From Massilia frigida (GTDB lineage Bacteria; Pseudomonadota; Gammaproteobacteria; Burkholderiales; Burkholderiaceae_D): a stretch of 48,743 nucleotides of DNA. The translations under genes and the position numbers were made by a program. A model generated the notes under the pieces. It was given only the letters and a program-made list of their open reading frames with translations. It had not been told where the DNA came from and did no database searches. The DNA is taken from contig NZ_WHJG01000047.1 of NCBI RefSeq assembly GCF_011682175.1, forward strand, positions 1 through 48,743, in the 5' to 3' direction. This document shows, in pieces, positions 1 through 8,144 of this stretch. Position 1 is the first letter of the stretch. Each line of letters starts with the position of its first letter.

Positions 1-57
1 CGGCATCATCTGCCTTAAAATGGATTCCTTGCGCTCTGCGGGATAACGATTCACAAC

Positions 58-939
58 ATGTCTTTACTCCGCCCCCGGTGCGGTTTTTATGAATTAAATC
101 ACGCGACATCTATCCTGACACAGGGGGATCACTCGCTGTTACTGAAGGCCCTCGAAAAGGATGTGGAGTGCGAATGGGCCATGCTGTATATCAAACGCTG
201 GCTGACGGCACCGCTGCAAATGGCGGATGGAACTTTGGTGGAGCGAAACCGAGGCACACCGCAAGGCGGCGTGATCAGTCCAGTGTTAGCCAACCTGTTC
301 CTGCACTATACATTCGATGTCTGGATGAACAAACATTATCCAGGCGTTCCCTGGTGTCGGTATGCGGATGATGGACTGGCACATTGCAGGACCGAACAAG
401 AAGCACTGGCCCTGATGGCGGCGCTCGATGCGAGGTTCGCGCAATGTCAGCTTCAAATGCATCCGGACAAGACCAAGATCGTGTATTGCAAAGATAGAGA
501 TCGCAAGAAGAAATATCCGGTGACCCAGTTCGATTTCCTCGGATACACATTCAGGCCAAGGTTGGCGAAGAACAGCAAACGAAATATCATGTTTGTAAGC
601 TTCACTCCGGCGGTCAGCAACAAGGCGGTCAAAGCAATGCGTCAAACGACACGCAAGCGAAATTTCCGGAATCTTACGGATCTGAGCTTGGCCGATATTG
701 CCCGGTCTTACAACCCGGTCCTGCGGGGCTGGTTACAGTATTACGGAAAATTCTGCCGCTCGGCGATGTATCCCGTGTTCAGGCATTTCAACATGACGTT
801 GGTGGCTTGGGCGAGGAAGAAGTATCGCAGGTTTAAACATCACAAGACGCGGGCTTGTATGTTTCTCGATCAACTGGCGACGAAACAGCCGCACCTCTTC
901 GTACATTGGCAGAAAGGAATGGTTGGAGGGTTTGCTTGA
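58..939 (+). pseudogene. ltrA: Group II intron reverse transcriptase/maturase, 5'-truncated
   Basis: This is the C-terminal two thirds of a group II intron-encoded protein, which normally splices and mobilises its host intron. Recognisable sequence starts near residue 24 (DHSLLLKAL) and includes RGTPQGGVISP, the catalytic YADD at residues 102-105, the FDFLGYTF motif and the GIIM-type maturase segment ending in LRGWLQYYGKF. No HNH endonuclease domain follows. The family is usually over 400 residues and begins with RT motifs 0-2, which are absent. Residues 1-23 look unrelated, so the start at 58 probably arises from a deletion or insertion junction near base 110-127. The intron's domain V follows four bases after the stop, as expected. 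Base composition is visibly less GC-rich than the downstream genes, which fits horizontal acquisition. The family call is firm; the protein is almost certainly inactive. Confidence 0.88.
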
Positions 940-942
940 TGG

Positions 943-1018
943 GAGCGGTGTGAATTGAGAGGTTCACGCACCGTTCTGTGAGAGGCCGGAGGGGCAGTTC
1001 CTCCGGCCGACTTGCCTA
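943..1018 (+). ncRNA. Group II intron 3' end: domains V and VI
   Basis: Bases 943-976 fold as a 34-nt hairpin of classic domain V form: GAGCGGTGTGAA pairs with TTCACGCACCGTTC across a short purine-rich loop, with the usual two-base bulge. A second, GC-rich hairpin (984-1008, GGCCGGAGG with CCTCCGGCC) follows in the place of domain VI, with a possible branch-point A at 1010. The exact 3' splice junction is not certain. An AY end near 1018-1019 would rejoin a transposase reading frame that resumes at 1019. The rest of the intron (domains I-IV) is not in the window in recognisable form. Confidence 0.8.
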
Positions 1019-1402
1019 TATTTCCATGTGTTGAAAAATGGCTGCGAAGTGGAAACCCTGCAACTGGGGGCGATTGATCGGGTCGAGCGAGCCCTGGCGC
1101 TGTTCATGGTCGTAGCTTGGCGGATCACCTACTTGATGCGCCTTGGAAGAAATTGCCCTGACCTTGATGCTACGCTGTTCTTCTCGGCTGACGAAATTCG
1201 CGGTACTTATTTGCTGTCGAAGACGCCAAAGCCGACGCAATCACCGCGCTTGAACGAGGTCGTCCGCCTGATTGCCCAGATTGGTGGCTTCCTTGCCCGC
1301 AAAAGCGATGGCGAGCCCGGCGTCAAGACCATCTGGCGAGGATTGGACCAAGTGATGACCGCAGCTCAAACATTGCAGGCACTACGGGAGGAAGGTGCCT
1401 GA
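1019..1402 (+). pseudogene. IS4-family (Tn5/IS50-like) transposase, C-terminal fragment
   Basis: The open frame beginning at TAT 1019 reads YFHVLKNGCEVETLQ, then ALALFMVVAWRI, CPDLDATLFF and GEPGVKTIWRGLDQV, typical of the C-terminal part of IS4-family transposases. In Tn5 transposase the catalytic Glu lies seven residues before the Lys of the YREK signature. Here the Lys is codon 1034-1036, so the Glu codon would lie just upstream of the intron junction. The group II intron therefore sat between the catalytic Glu and Lys codons of this gene. The N-terminal exon is not in the window. The GTG at 1028 is only an apparent start. Confidence 0.85.
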
Positions 1403-1421
1403 GTTGTGTATAACGAGATGG
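1402..1421 (+). repeat. Probable terminal inverted repeat of the IS4/IS50-like element
   Basis: Directly after the transposase stop (1400-1402) comes AGTTGTGTATAACGAG. Its core TTGTGTATAA is the reverse complement of TTATACACAA in the Tn5/IS50 outside end. The position beside the transposase stop and the core match support this being the right end of the element. The outer boundary (about 1418-1421) is approximate and the partner end is outside the window. Confidence 0.65.
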
Positions 1422-1603
1422 GCATTGGCACACAGATCATCGAAGAGGCCAAGGCAGCCGTACCATTAGGCAGATCGATTGATGTGACATGCGAAGGTGA
1501 GAAGCGTATGGTCTTTTTTCGGCGGTGTGGATTTACCTTGCTAAAACACGACGATAGGTGCGATCTTTACCATATGCAATGTACGCCAACGGCCGTCGAG
1601 TAA
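1421..1603 (+). pseudogene. Probable GNAT-type acetyltransferase, C-terminal remnant
   Basis: About 60 residues remain. GIGTQIIEEAKA resembles the acetyl-CoA-binding motif A of GNAT acetyltransferases, and KRMVFFRRCGF resembles the late FYxxxGF segment. The N-terminal half is missing. The apparent GTG start at 1406 lies inside the IS terminal repeat, so the simplest reading is that the IS landed in this gene and removed or displaced its 5' half. The short length makes the family call tentative, and no substrate can be inferred. Confidence 0.55.
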
Positions 1604-1616
1604 AACAGTGAGCCAA

Positions 1617-1655
1617 GGAAAATCCGTCGTTCGTTCAACAACGCGATTGAACCTG
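1617..1655 (+). repeat. Left arm of an inverted-repeat pair around the propeller lipoprotein gene
   Basis: This ~39-bp stretch contains TCCGTCGTTCGTTCAACAA followed by CGCGATTGAACCTG. Its reverse complement recurs at 4819-4857 with about five differences, including one or two single-base gaps. The GAACC end points inward in both copies, towards the lipoprotein gene. They could be ends of two vanished insertion sequences or the ends of a non-autonomous cassette. I cannot name an IS family with confidence. Confidence 0.72.
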
Positions 1656-1742
1656 TACAATTCCACGACAGATTGATTGTATTTATTCGCCATAATGTCC
1701 TGCCAGTATTTATTTTCTCCAAATACCCAACAGGACAATGCC

Positions 1743-4700
1743 ATGCAACGACTATCTAGTAAGCACCTGCCTGCCGGAGTGACACTCTGCCTCGCGCTGT
1801 TCTTGAGCGCGTGCGGCGGCACCAGCGCTCCCCAGCCAACGCCGGAACCGGTCCCGCCTCCTCCCGCAGTGTTGAGCGGGCGCACCAGTTTCGTTTCGGC
1901 CGACAGCGGCGCCAACCAGCCCACCCTCGGCCTGGACGGCACGCTCAGGCTGACCGTCGCCGACTCCGCTGTCCCGCCCGCCGCCGTGCCCGTCGCCGCT
2001 GCGCCCACCCGCACCGTGCAGGAGGGCGACATTTTCCGCATGCTGGAGAACGGCAAATCCATTCTTAGCCTGAACCGCTTCCGCGGCCTGCAGATCATCG
2101 ATATCAGCAACACGGCGAGTCCGCGCGTTATGGGCCGTGCCGCCATCAATGGCGAGCCGGTGGAAATGTACCGGGTGGGCAACCGCGTGTACATCTTGCT
2201 CAATAACTGGACCGAGTACAAGCGCATCGCCAAGGGGGGTGCCGAATCGCTCGATCAGTTCAGCGGCGGCGCCGTGATCACGGTCGATATTGCCGATCTG
2301 TCGGCCCCGAAAATTCTGGCCGCGGCGCGCGTGCCTGGCAACATTGACACCTCGCGCCTGACCAGCGGCGCCGGCAAGAATGCCTTGTACGTCGCTGCCA
2401 GCGACTACACCGCCTCGGTGATGCCGATGGATGTCGTGCCTGCTACGTCATCCTTGTATTACCCGGCAGTGAGCAAGACGCACGTCCTGAGCTACAGCAT
2501 CAACGAACAGGGTCAGCTGATCAGCAAATCGACCCTGCAGCTGGGCGGCAATGTGCACGCGGTCCAAGCCTCGGGCGATCGCCTGATGGTTGCGCGCGCG
2601 GCCGACGACCTGGGTCGCCAGAGCGGCTCGCGGGTGGCGCTGATCGATATCTCCAGCCCGGATGGCGTGATGGTCCAGGGCGCCGATGTGGGCGTCAGCG
2701 GCGTGGTGCAGAAGAAGACCAATATGCACATGCACGGCGACGTGCTGCGCGTCGTGTCCGGCAACTGGTGGTCCTCCGGCGCCAATGTGAATCATGTCGA
2801 AACCTTCAATATGGCCGACATCGGGCGTCCGAAGCCCATCGACCACGACACCTTCGGCGCCGGCCAGCAGTTGTTCGGCACCTCCTTCTTCGCCGACAAG
2901 GCATTCTTCGTGACCTATTTGCGCAAAGACCCGTTCCACGCGTTTTCGATCACGCCTGACGGTACCATGAAGGAAGAGAGCGAGTTTATCGTCTCTGGCT
3001 GGAACGATTTCTTCGTGCCGGTGCAAAACCAGACGCGCTTGATCGGGGTGGGCCACAACGACGAGAATGACCGGCGCAGCCTGGCCATCAGCCTGTACGA
3101 TGTGACCGACCTGAAGAACACCAAGCCGCTGCTGATGCGCGCCGACGTCGATCTGGCCAACAGCTGGTCCCAGGCCAACTGGGATGACCGCGCATTCACC
3201 GTGCTGGAAAACGCCGCGAACGCCATCGCTCCCGATGGCAAGACGCGCGAAACCGGTCTGATTCTGCTGCCCTTTACCGGCTTCAATGCCAACACCCGGG
3301 AAAACAGCGCCGGCGTACAGATCTTCACCTTCTCCGCCAGCACCGTCACCCGGCGCGGCATCATGAAACAGGACACGGAAGTGCGGCGCAGTTTCATGGG
3401 CGATACGGCCAATAACCTGGCGGCCAATCTGTCCGACAGCGAGCTGTCCCTGTTCAGCATCGTCAATGCCGACTCGCCGCAAGTCAAGGGCCGCCTGCCC
3501 CTGGCGCCGAACTATGGTCAGTTGGTGCTGTTCAAGAATGTCGACGTGCGTTATCACGTCAACGACAATCAGTGGTGGTCAAGCACTGCGGCCCGCACCG
3601 ATCAGGTGGAACTGGTACCGCTGGCCGATCCGGATGGCGCCGCGCCCTTGTCCAGCATCACGGTACCGAGCAACGCCAAGCTCTACAACGTGGCCGAGAA
3701 GCTGGTCGTCGTGTCCAGCGCCGGCGGAAACGATGGCACCGTGAACACCACCATCACCACCTACGACCTGGCCGATGCCGCCAAGCCGGTGCGGCTCGGT
3801 TCGCTCACCACCACAGAGCTGGCGCAGACCAACATCTATCCGATGATGGGTCAAGCCATCTGCCCCATGATCGGGCCGTGCGGTGGCTGGTACGGCACGC
3901 CCGATGCCACCGTGGTGGGCAATGCCCTGGTATTTGCCACCCAGGTAACACCGATCCTGTTGCGCGGACCGCAGCCTGCTGCCGCTCTGGCCATGAGTTC
4001 GCTGCCTTACGGATATTATTCCTCCAGCTACACGCTGCACGTGCTCGACTTGAGCAAGCCTGCGCAACCTGTGCTGCTGCCAAAAATCGCCATGGCCGAG
4101 AATGAACAGGCCGTCGGCCTGGTCAAGAGCGGCAACGCGGTGTGGGTCAATTACAAGCAAGCCGAGGCAGTTACGGGCAGCGGCCAGGCGCAGGCGAAAT
4201 ACTTCGTCAAGGCGCTCGACGTATCGAACGCCAGCGCCCCCAAACTGGGCAGTGCCATCAACGTGCCGGGTCGGGTGATGGCCGTCGTTGGCGACGTCAT
4301 GTATACAGTGGACGAGTCCTGGGGCGACAAGACCGTGACAAACTCGGTCAATATGCTGATCGTGCGTGACAATCTGGCATATCTGCAAGCATCCCAGGCG
4401 CTGGGAGGGCAGTACGCGCGCGACCTGAGCATCGAGGGCAAGAACCTGGTGCTGGCCCTTGCCGAGAATGGGACCGGCAAGAACGCGCTGGCGGTCATCG
4501 AGGTGGGCAGCCAGTCGCTGACCCGCAAAGCCACGCTCGATGTGCCCTTCTACCCGATGCTGCATGATGCCGGTCCGGGCAAGGTGCTGGTACAGGCCGG
4601 CTATGGTTTCCTGCTGTATGACGTGAGTACCGCGGCCCCGTTCGCCCAGGCATTTTTCCCGACCGCCAACTGGGGCGCTCAGGTCAGCGTACTCGGCAAA

Positions 4701-4775
4701 GACATTTATGTGCCCGCGAACGCCTACGGCATCTATCAGTTCAACCTCGATACGGTTAATTTGAGCAAGCCGTAA
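1743..4775 (+). CDS. Secreted beta-propeller domain lipoprotein
   Basis: The 1010-residue product starts MQRLSSKHLPAG and has a hydrophobic signal with lipobox LSAC (Cys24) followed by a Pro-rich linker, so it should be a lipid-anchored envelope protein. ATG 1743 is preferred over the upstream TTG at 1677 because AGGA lies 8 nt before it and the signal peptide begins there. The segment SLNRFRGLQIIDISNTASP and the following GEPVEMYRVGNRVYILL match the secreted beta-propeller domain family (PF09826 type). Repeated strand blocks continue to the C-terminus (VLDLSKPAQPVLLP, KALDVSNASAPKLG). The family's function is poorly known, and scaffold or ligand-binding roles are typical guesses. No operon partner is visible. 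The gene stands alone between two arms of an inverted repeat, which suggests it may have moved as a cassette. Confidence 0.85.
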   Translation: MQRLSSKHLPAGVTLCLALFLSACGGTSAPQPTPEPVPPPPAVLSGRTSFVSADSGANQPTLGLDGTLRLTVADSAVPPAAVPVAAAPTRTVQEGDIFRMLENGKSILSLNRFRGLQIIDISNTASPRVMGRAAINGEPVEMYRVGNRVYILLNNWTEYKRIAKGGAESLDQFSGGAVITVDIADLSAPKILAAARVPGNIDTSRLTSGAGKNALYVAASDYTASVMPMDVVPATSSLYYPAVSKTHVLSYSINEQGQLISKSTLQLGGNVHAVQASGDRLMVARAADDLGRQSGSRVALIDISSPDGVMVQGADVGVSGVVQKKTNMHMHGDVLRVVSGNWWSSGANVNHVETFNMADIGRPKPIDHDTFGAGQQLFGTSFFADKAFFVTYLRKDPFHAFSITPDGTMKEESEFIVSGWNDFFVPVQNQTRLIGVGHNDENDRRSLAISLYDVTDLKNTKPLLMRADVDLANSWSQANWDDRAFTVLENAANAIAPDGKTRETGLILLPFTGFNANTRENSAGVQIFTFSASTVTRRGIMKQDTEVRRSFMGDTANNLAANLSDSELSLFSIVNADSPQVKGRLPLAPNYGQLVLFKNVDVRYHVNDNQWWSSTAARTDQVELVPLADPDGAAPLSSITVPSNAKLYNVAEKLVVVSSAGGNDGTVNTTITTYDLADAAKPVRLGSLTTTELAQTNIYPMMGQAICPMIGPCGGWYGTPDATVVGNALVFATQVTPILLRGPQPAAALAMSSLPYGYYSSSYTLHVLDLSKPAQPVLLPKIAMAENEQAVGLVKSGNAVWVNYKQAEAVTGSGQAQAKYFVKALDVSNASAPKLGSAINVPGRVMAVVGDVMYTVDESWGDKTVTNSVNMLIVRDNLAYLQASQALGGQYARDLSIEGKNLVLALAENGTGKNALAVIEVGSQSLTRKATLDVPFYPMLHDAGPGKVLVQAGYGFLLYDVSTAAPFAQAFFPTANWGAQVSVLGKDIYVPANAYGIYQFNLDTVNLSKP

Positions 4776-4818
4776 GGCAAGCAGGCGGCGCCCCCGCGCC
4801 GCGTCAAGCAGCACCCTT

Positions 4819-4857
4819 CAGGGTTCTGTCGCATTGTTGGACGAACGACGGAATTTC
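4819..4857 (-). repeat. Right arm of the inverted-repeat pair
   Basis: Read on the plus strand this is CAGGGTTCTGTCGCATTG then TTGGACGAACGACGGAATTT, the reverse complement of 1617-1655 with about five differences. It begins 44 bases after the lipoprotein stop and ends about 40 bases before the next gene's start, so the arms bracket a single gene. The GGTTCTGT tip is reminiscent of insertion-sequence ends, but no transposase lies beside it. Confidence 0.72.
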
Positions 4858-4896
4858 CCGGCGTCCCGCATCGTGCCGCTGCCGAGGAGGAAAGAC

Positions 4897-5514
4897 ATGA
4901 TGAGCCAAGAAAATAAATTGCATCGTGCTGCGGCGTGGTTCGACAAAGCGGTCGCCTCATTGCCGCCAGCATACAAGGCACTGCTGGCCGGCGCTGCGTT
5001 CTCGGCGCTAAACGATCACGGGACCGTGAAGATGGTATTGGAGGAGACCGGCTGTAGCTCAGCTGATGAACTGATGGAGGCTGCGGGAATCTTTCTTGAT
5101 CTTCGGGGGTTGTCTAGTTCTTGCGATTGGCAAAGCCAGCTCCGGATAGTCGTCCAGTCCCAGCCGCTTGACGAAATAGTTGTCGAAAACAGCAGGGTGA
5201 CTTCCGCGCAGCATGGCCCGGATGGCCTTGAACGCGACCAGTTTCGAGACATGCGTCCCTGCCCGGTAGGGCGCGTCACCGCGCTTTGTTCGAAGCGCGC
5301 GCGGTCCAGCGTGTCGTTCTCAAGCCCCCAATGGAGCATGCCGCCGGCATTGAAGCGGCTGTTCCAGTCGGCAAGGGCGTCCAGGATCTCCCGGAACAGC
5401 CCCAGGGATGCGGGCGTGCGGAATCCGACGGGCTCGATCATCACTGAGAAATTTCCGAACTGTTGCATCCCCATCAAGGCCTGGGTCGGAGGGCAAACGC
5501 GGATTGAAACGTAG
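4897..5514 (+). CDS. Hypothetical protein, probably with a chimeric or truncated 3' end
   Basis: A strong ribosome-binding site (GAGGAGGAAA) precedes the tandem ATGs at 4897 and 4900, and the first ~70 residues (MSQENKLHRAAAWFDKAV..., LPPAYKALLAG) look like a genuine alpha-helical small protein. I do not recognise the family. From about base 5090 the frame runs antisense to the 3' end of the minus-strand FAD oxidase, whose coding signal is clear. The remaining ~140 residues are therefore probably not a natural domain, and the original gene may have been shortened by a rearrangement near 5090. The 5' part is credible; the stated end is only where the frame closes. Confidence 0.4.
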   Translation: MMSQENKLHRAAAWFDKAVASLPPAYKALLAGAAFSALNDHGTVKMVLEETGCSSADELMEAAGIFLDLRGLSSSCDWQSQLRIVVQSQPLDEIVVENSRVTSAQHGPDGLERDQFRDMRPCPVGRVTALCSKRARSSVSFSSPQWSMPPALKRLFQSARASRISRNSPRDAGVRNPTGSIITEKFPNCCIPIKAWVGGQTRIET

Positions 5515-8144
5515 CCGAGCAGCGGAGCGGCTGCGGGTCGCGCCAGCCGGTCGATGATCTCCGACTGCAGAAAACTGAACGCGATGTCGGCGGGCAGGGC
5601 AATCTCCACCCCTTTGCCCGGCAACCCTTCGTCGGTCCAACCGATCGCACCGACCTTGTAGCTCAGGCCGGTCAGGTCGGACACGTCCTTCGCCACCGTC
5701 CCCATCAATGTATTCAACAGACCCGTGAGGAGATCGCCCAGGAAGGCCCGCTTGCGGCTCTCCTCGCCGCGATGCAGCTCATTCAAAACCAGCTGAGCAT
5801 TGACCGTCGACAGCGCGGTGGCCAACAACGGCGGCCGCTCCAGGAGAAAGGTCAGCAGTCGTCCCAACTGGGGGATGTCGTTCGGTATATCCGTGACACT
5901 GCGTCCGTAGTTCAAAAAATCCATGATACGCGCAAGCATCTCGTCGTTGACGAGGCGGAAAATACTCGCTTCGTGATTGGTCATTTCCCTGCGAAACGAT
6001 TTTTCGTACTGCCCGATCGACACGTTCAGCTCGTTCGGCTCCCTGGGCAGTCCCGCGATCACGCGGCGGTTGATGATCCAGCATTGCTGCGTGATCGGAT
6101 TGAGCGCGAGGTCGACATAGACGTTCTCCCTGCGCGCAATGCCCGTACCGTTGCGCGCGCCGTCCAGGAGGAAATCCAATAACCGTCGATTCGCCGCTCC
6201 GTTGCGGGCCCGTAGTTGACCGTCTTTCACTTGCGCTGCGTTCAGCAGCTGGTGCCAGGTGTCGATGCGCTTGACCTTTTGCTGAATGGCGTAAGCCGGC
6301 ACCACCTCCAGCACAACGGAGTAAATCACGCCCATGGTGCCCATCGACACGGTGACGGCGCGCAATACGTCTTCGGCGATGTACGTCTGCCCGCATTCGG
6401 AATGGGTCCAGGCGCCGGCGATGAAGTGGGCGGAATCGATGTTGGGGTAGACCGCCGCGAGTGCGGACTGTTCTGCGATCGTCTCGCTGCCCTCGATCCA
6501 CCACTCCACGCCGCCCGGGCCGACCAGATGGATCGCCTTCACGCGATCCATGAGCAAGGGCCACTTGAACTCGCCGCCATGCGTCGCGGTCGACAACGTG
6601 CCGGCCAGGGTGGCGCCCGGGGACCCGCCACTTGCCTGGATGGCGAGTCGGGGCTTTTGGTGATCGAGCAGCAGGTTGAGATCCGACATGGTGATGCCCG
6701 CCTCGACGTGAAAAAAGTGCCGGCCCGCGGCCGCGCTGGCCCGGGCGTGGCTCGATAGCAGCGCGCTGAGCCCGGACTGCAACGACGAGGCGAGGCGACG
6801 CGTATCGATGATCGACGCATTGGGCCTGCCGGCTGGCAGGGTGAATCCGCTGCGCACCTCGTGTGTGAGCCGGTCCTGATTCCAGCTGGTCGACACGATG
6901 CGGTCGCGCACCACGGTGTTCGGATGATTGTCGAAGGGAACCTCCCGATAGCTGTCCGGCGCGCCTTCCAGTAGCCGGCGTACCGGCTGCTTGCCGCCGA
7001 TGCCGCGCTTCTCCATCGACACGTTGTCAATGGCCGCAGCGGTATCGAAAGGCAGCGCGGCATCGGTGAACGACCAGCCTCCACCGACGGCCTTGGTTTT
7101 CTGGTTGGGGGATAGCGAAGCGACATATGCGACCAGCGCTTCGAGAGTATCTGGAATGAATTTTTCGTGGGCGACATAGCCGTACTTCCAGCCCCAGTTT
7201 TGCCACCACTCGCCGCTGACCTCGGTCCCACGGCAGAACAATGGCGCGTCGACCCATCGTTCATTGCGCACCATCGGGCTTTCATGGCGGGGCTCCCGTT
7301 CGACGAGCCGTCCGCCCCAGAAGGTCACTTCCGTGTTGTTGTCGCGCAGCTTGCGCACCGTGATGTTGTTGCCTTCGCGGGTTTCAAAGAAAGCCCGACA
7401 GCCGCGCTCGACCACACTCTCGATGGTGATCGGGCCGCACGCGCGAAACTCGATCATACAGTTGTCGCCAAGCTTGTCTCCCACCCGGATCTCGCCCCCC
7501 GACCTGGCAAACACGTGGCAGGCGTTGTTGATGTGACGGTCCCCAGAGCCGCCGGTCACCCCGATCAGGATGTCGCGCGCGGCATTCAGGAAAACGACGG
7601 TGTTCTCGTCGATCTTCCCCGCAGCCGTAATGCCTCCTCGAAGCGTGTCGATGGTCGCGTTGCAGTTGTTGTCTATCTTGCCGCCGATCGACACGTCGGC
7701 CACGGCCCTGAGCTCGAGCACGCTGTTATTATCGATCTTGCCCCCGATCGACACCGCGCCACCCGACTCAATGACAACGCGGCTGTTGTCGTCAACGTCT
7801 CGGGCGACAGTGACATCGCCGCGCGCGTCGAGCTTTACGTTGCAGTGGTTATTGATCACGTCCCCCACCGAGATCGCGCCGCCGGCTTCGACCTGTACCG
7901 TGCAGTTATTATCGATCTTTCGCGCGCCGCTTTCTCCTTCCGTGCCAATCCGCACGTCGCCCGCGGCGATCAAGGTCACCGTGCAGTTGTTGTCTATCTT
8001 GCCTGAGATGATGACATTCCCGCGCCGGCTTTGGAGGGCCACATGGCAGTTATCGTCGATCTTCCCGTGCAAGAAAATGTGGTCATCGTTGGCCATCTCG
8101 ACGTTTCTGTGACTCTCGATGGTTGTCAGGTGCAGGTCAGCCAT
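5016..8144 (-). CDS. FAD-linked oxidase with N-terminal KIDNNC-repeat solenoid; 3' frameshift
   Basis: The start is ATG 8144 (MADLHLTTIE), with AGGAGG just upstream. Residues ~27-300 are about twelve ~20-residue repeats of the type GKIDNNCxVxLxAxGDVxI, predicted to form a parallel beta-solenoid. From about residue 330 comes a PCMH-type FAD-binding domain: KAVGGGWSFTDAALP is the pyrophosphate-binding loop and QASGGSPGATLAGTLSTATH the second FAD motif. This fits VAO/aldonolactone-oxidase-like enzymes that oxidise sugars or alcohols. After the FEQ codons near 5283 the frame turns to nonsense. A one-base shift restores GDAPYRAGTHVSKLVAFK, VFDNYFVKRLGLDDYPEL and a stop at 5059, giving ~1028 residues. 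The gene is therefore either frameshifted in nature or carries a sequence error. There is no signal peptide, and the substrate is unknown. Confidence 0.85.
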   Translation of the reverse strand: MADLHLTTIESHRNVEMANDDHIFLHGKIDDNCHVALQSRRGNVIISGKIDNNCTVTLIAAGDVRIGTEGESGARKIDNNCTVQVEAGGAISVGDVINNHCNVKLDARGDVTVARDVDDNSRVVIESGGAVSIGGKIDNNSVLELRAVADVSIGGKIDNNCNATIDTLRGGITAAGKIDENTVVFLNAARDILIGVTGGSGDRHINNACHVFARSGGEIRVGDKLGDNCMIEFRACGPITIESVVERGCRAFFETREGNNITVRKLRDNNTEVTFWGGRLVEREPRHESPMVRNERWVDAPLFCRGTEVSGEWWQNWGWKYGYVAHEKFIPDTLEALVAYVASLSPNQKTKAVGGGWSFTDAALPFDTAAAIDNVSMEKRGIGGKQPVRRLLEGAPDSYREVPFDNHPNTVVRDRIVSTSWNQDRLTHEVRSGFTLPAGRPNASIIDTRRLASSLQSGLSALLSSHARASAAAGRHFFHVEAGITMSDLNLLLDHQKPRLAIQASGGSPGATLAGTLSTATHGGEFKWPLLMDRVKAIHLVGPGGVEWWIEGSETIAEQSALAAVYPNIDSAHFIAGAWTHSECGQTYIAEDVLRAVTVSMGTMGVIYSVVLEVVPAYAIQQKVKRIDTWHQLLNAAQVKDGQLRARNGAANRRLLDFLLDGARNGTGIARRENVYVDLALNPITQQCWIINRRVIAGLPREPNELNVSIGQYEKSFRREMTNHEASIFRLVNDEMLARIMDFLNYGRSVTDIPNDIPQLGRLLTFLLERPPLLATALSTVNAQLVLNELHRGEESRKRAFLGDLLTGLLNTLMGTVAKDVSDLTGLSYKVGAIGWTDEGLPGKGVEIALPADIAFSFLQSEIIDRLARPAAAPLLGYVSIRVCPPTQALMGMQQFGNFSVMIEPVGFRTPASLGLFREILDALADWNSRFNAGGMLHWGLENDTLDRARFEQSAVTRPTGQGRMSRNWSRSRPSGPCCAEVTLLFSTTISSSGWDWTTIRSWLCQSQELDNPRRSRKIPAASISSSAELQPVSSNTIFTVP
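7262..8066 (-). repeat. Coding tandem repeat (KIDNNC-type, ~20 residues per unit)
   Basis: About twelve degenerate units of roughly 60 bp encode GKIDNNC followed by alternating hydrophobic positions and GDVxIG. Units such as SGKIDNNCTVTL, ARKIDNNCTVQVEAGG, GGKIDNNSVLEL and GGKIDNNCNATID are closest to each other. The outer ones (HINNACHVFA, KLGDNCMIEF, LRDNNTEVTF) have drifted. Two units carry inserted Gly/Ser loops (GTEGESGA and GVTGGSGD). The period matches one coil of a two- or three-sided beta-solenoid. Confidence 0.85.

Noticed and set aside
69-88. CCGC-loop-GCGG followed by TTTTT, a possible terminator
   Set aside because: The stem is only four base pairs and lies inside a rearranged junction, so it is not convincing.
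1677-1742. TTG start for the beta-propeller lipoprotein
   Set aside because: It adds 22 residues before the signal peptide; ATG 1743 has a ribosome-binding site and gives a proper lipoprotein signal.
7262-8066. Regular ~60-bp repeats considered as a CRISPR-like or satellite array
   Set aside because: The periodicity lies in the protein frame, with degenerate codons and no constant repeat/spacer pattern; it is a coding repeat.
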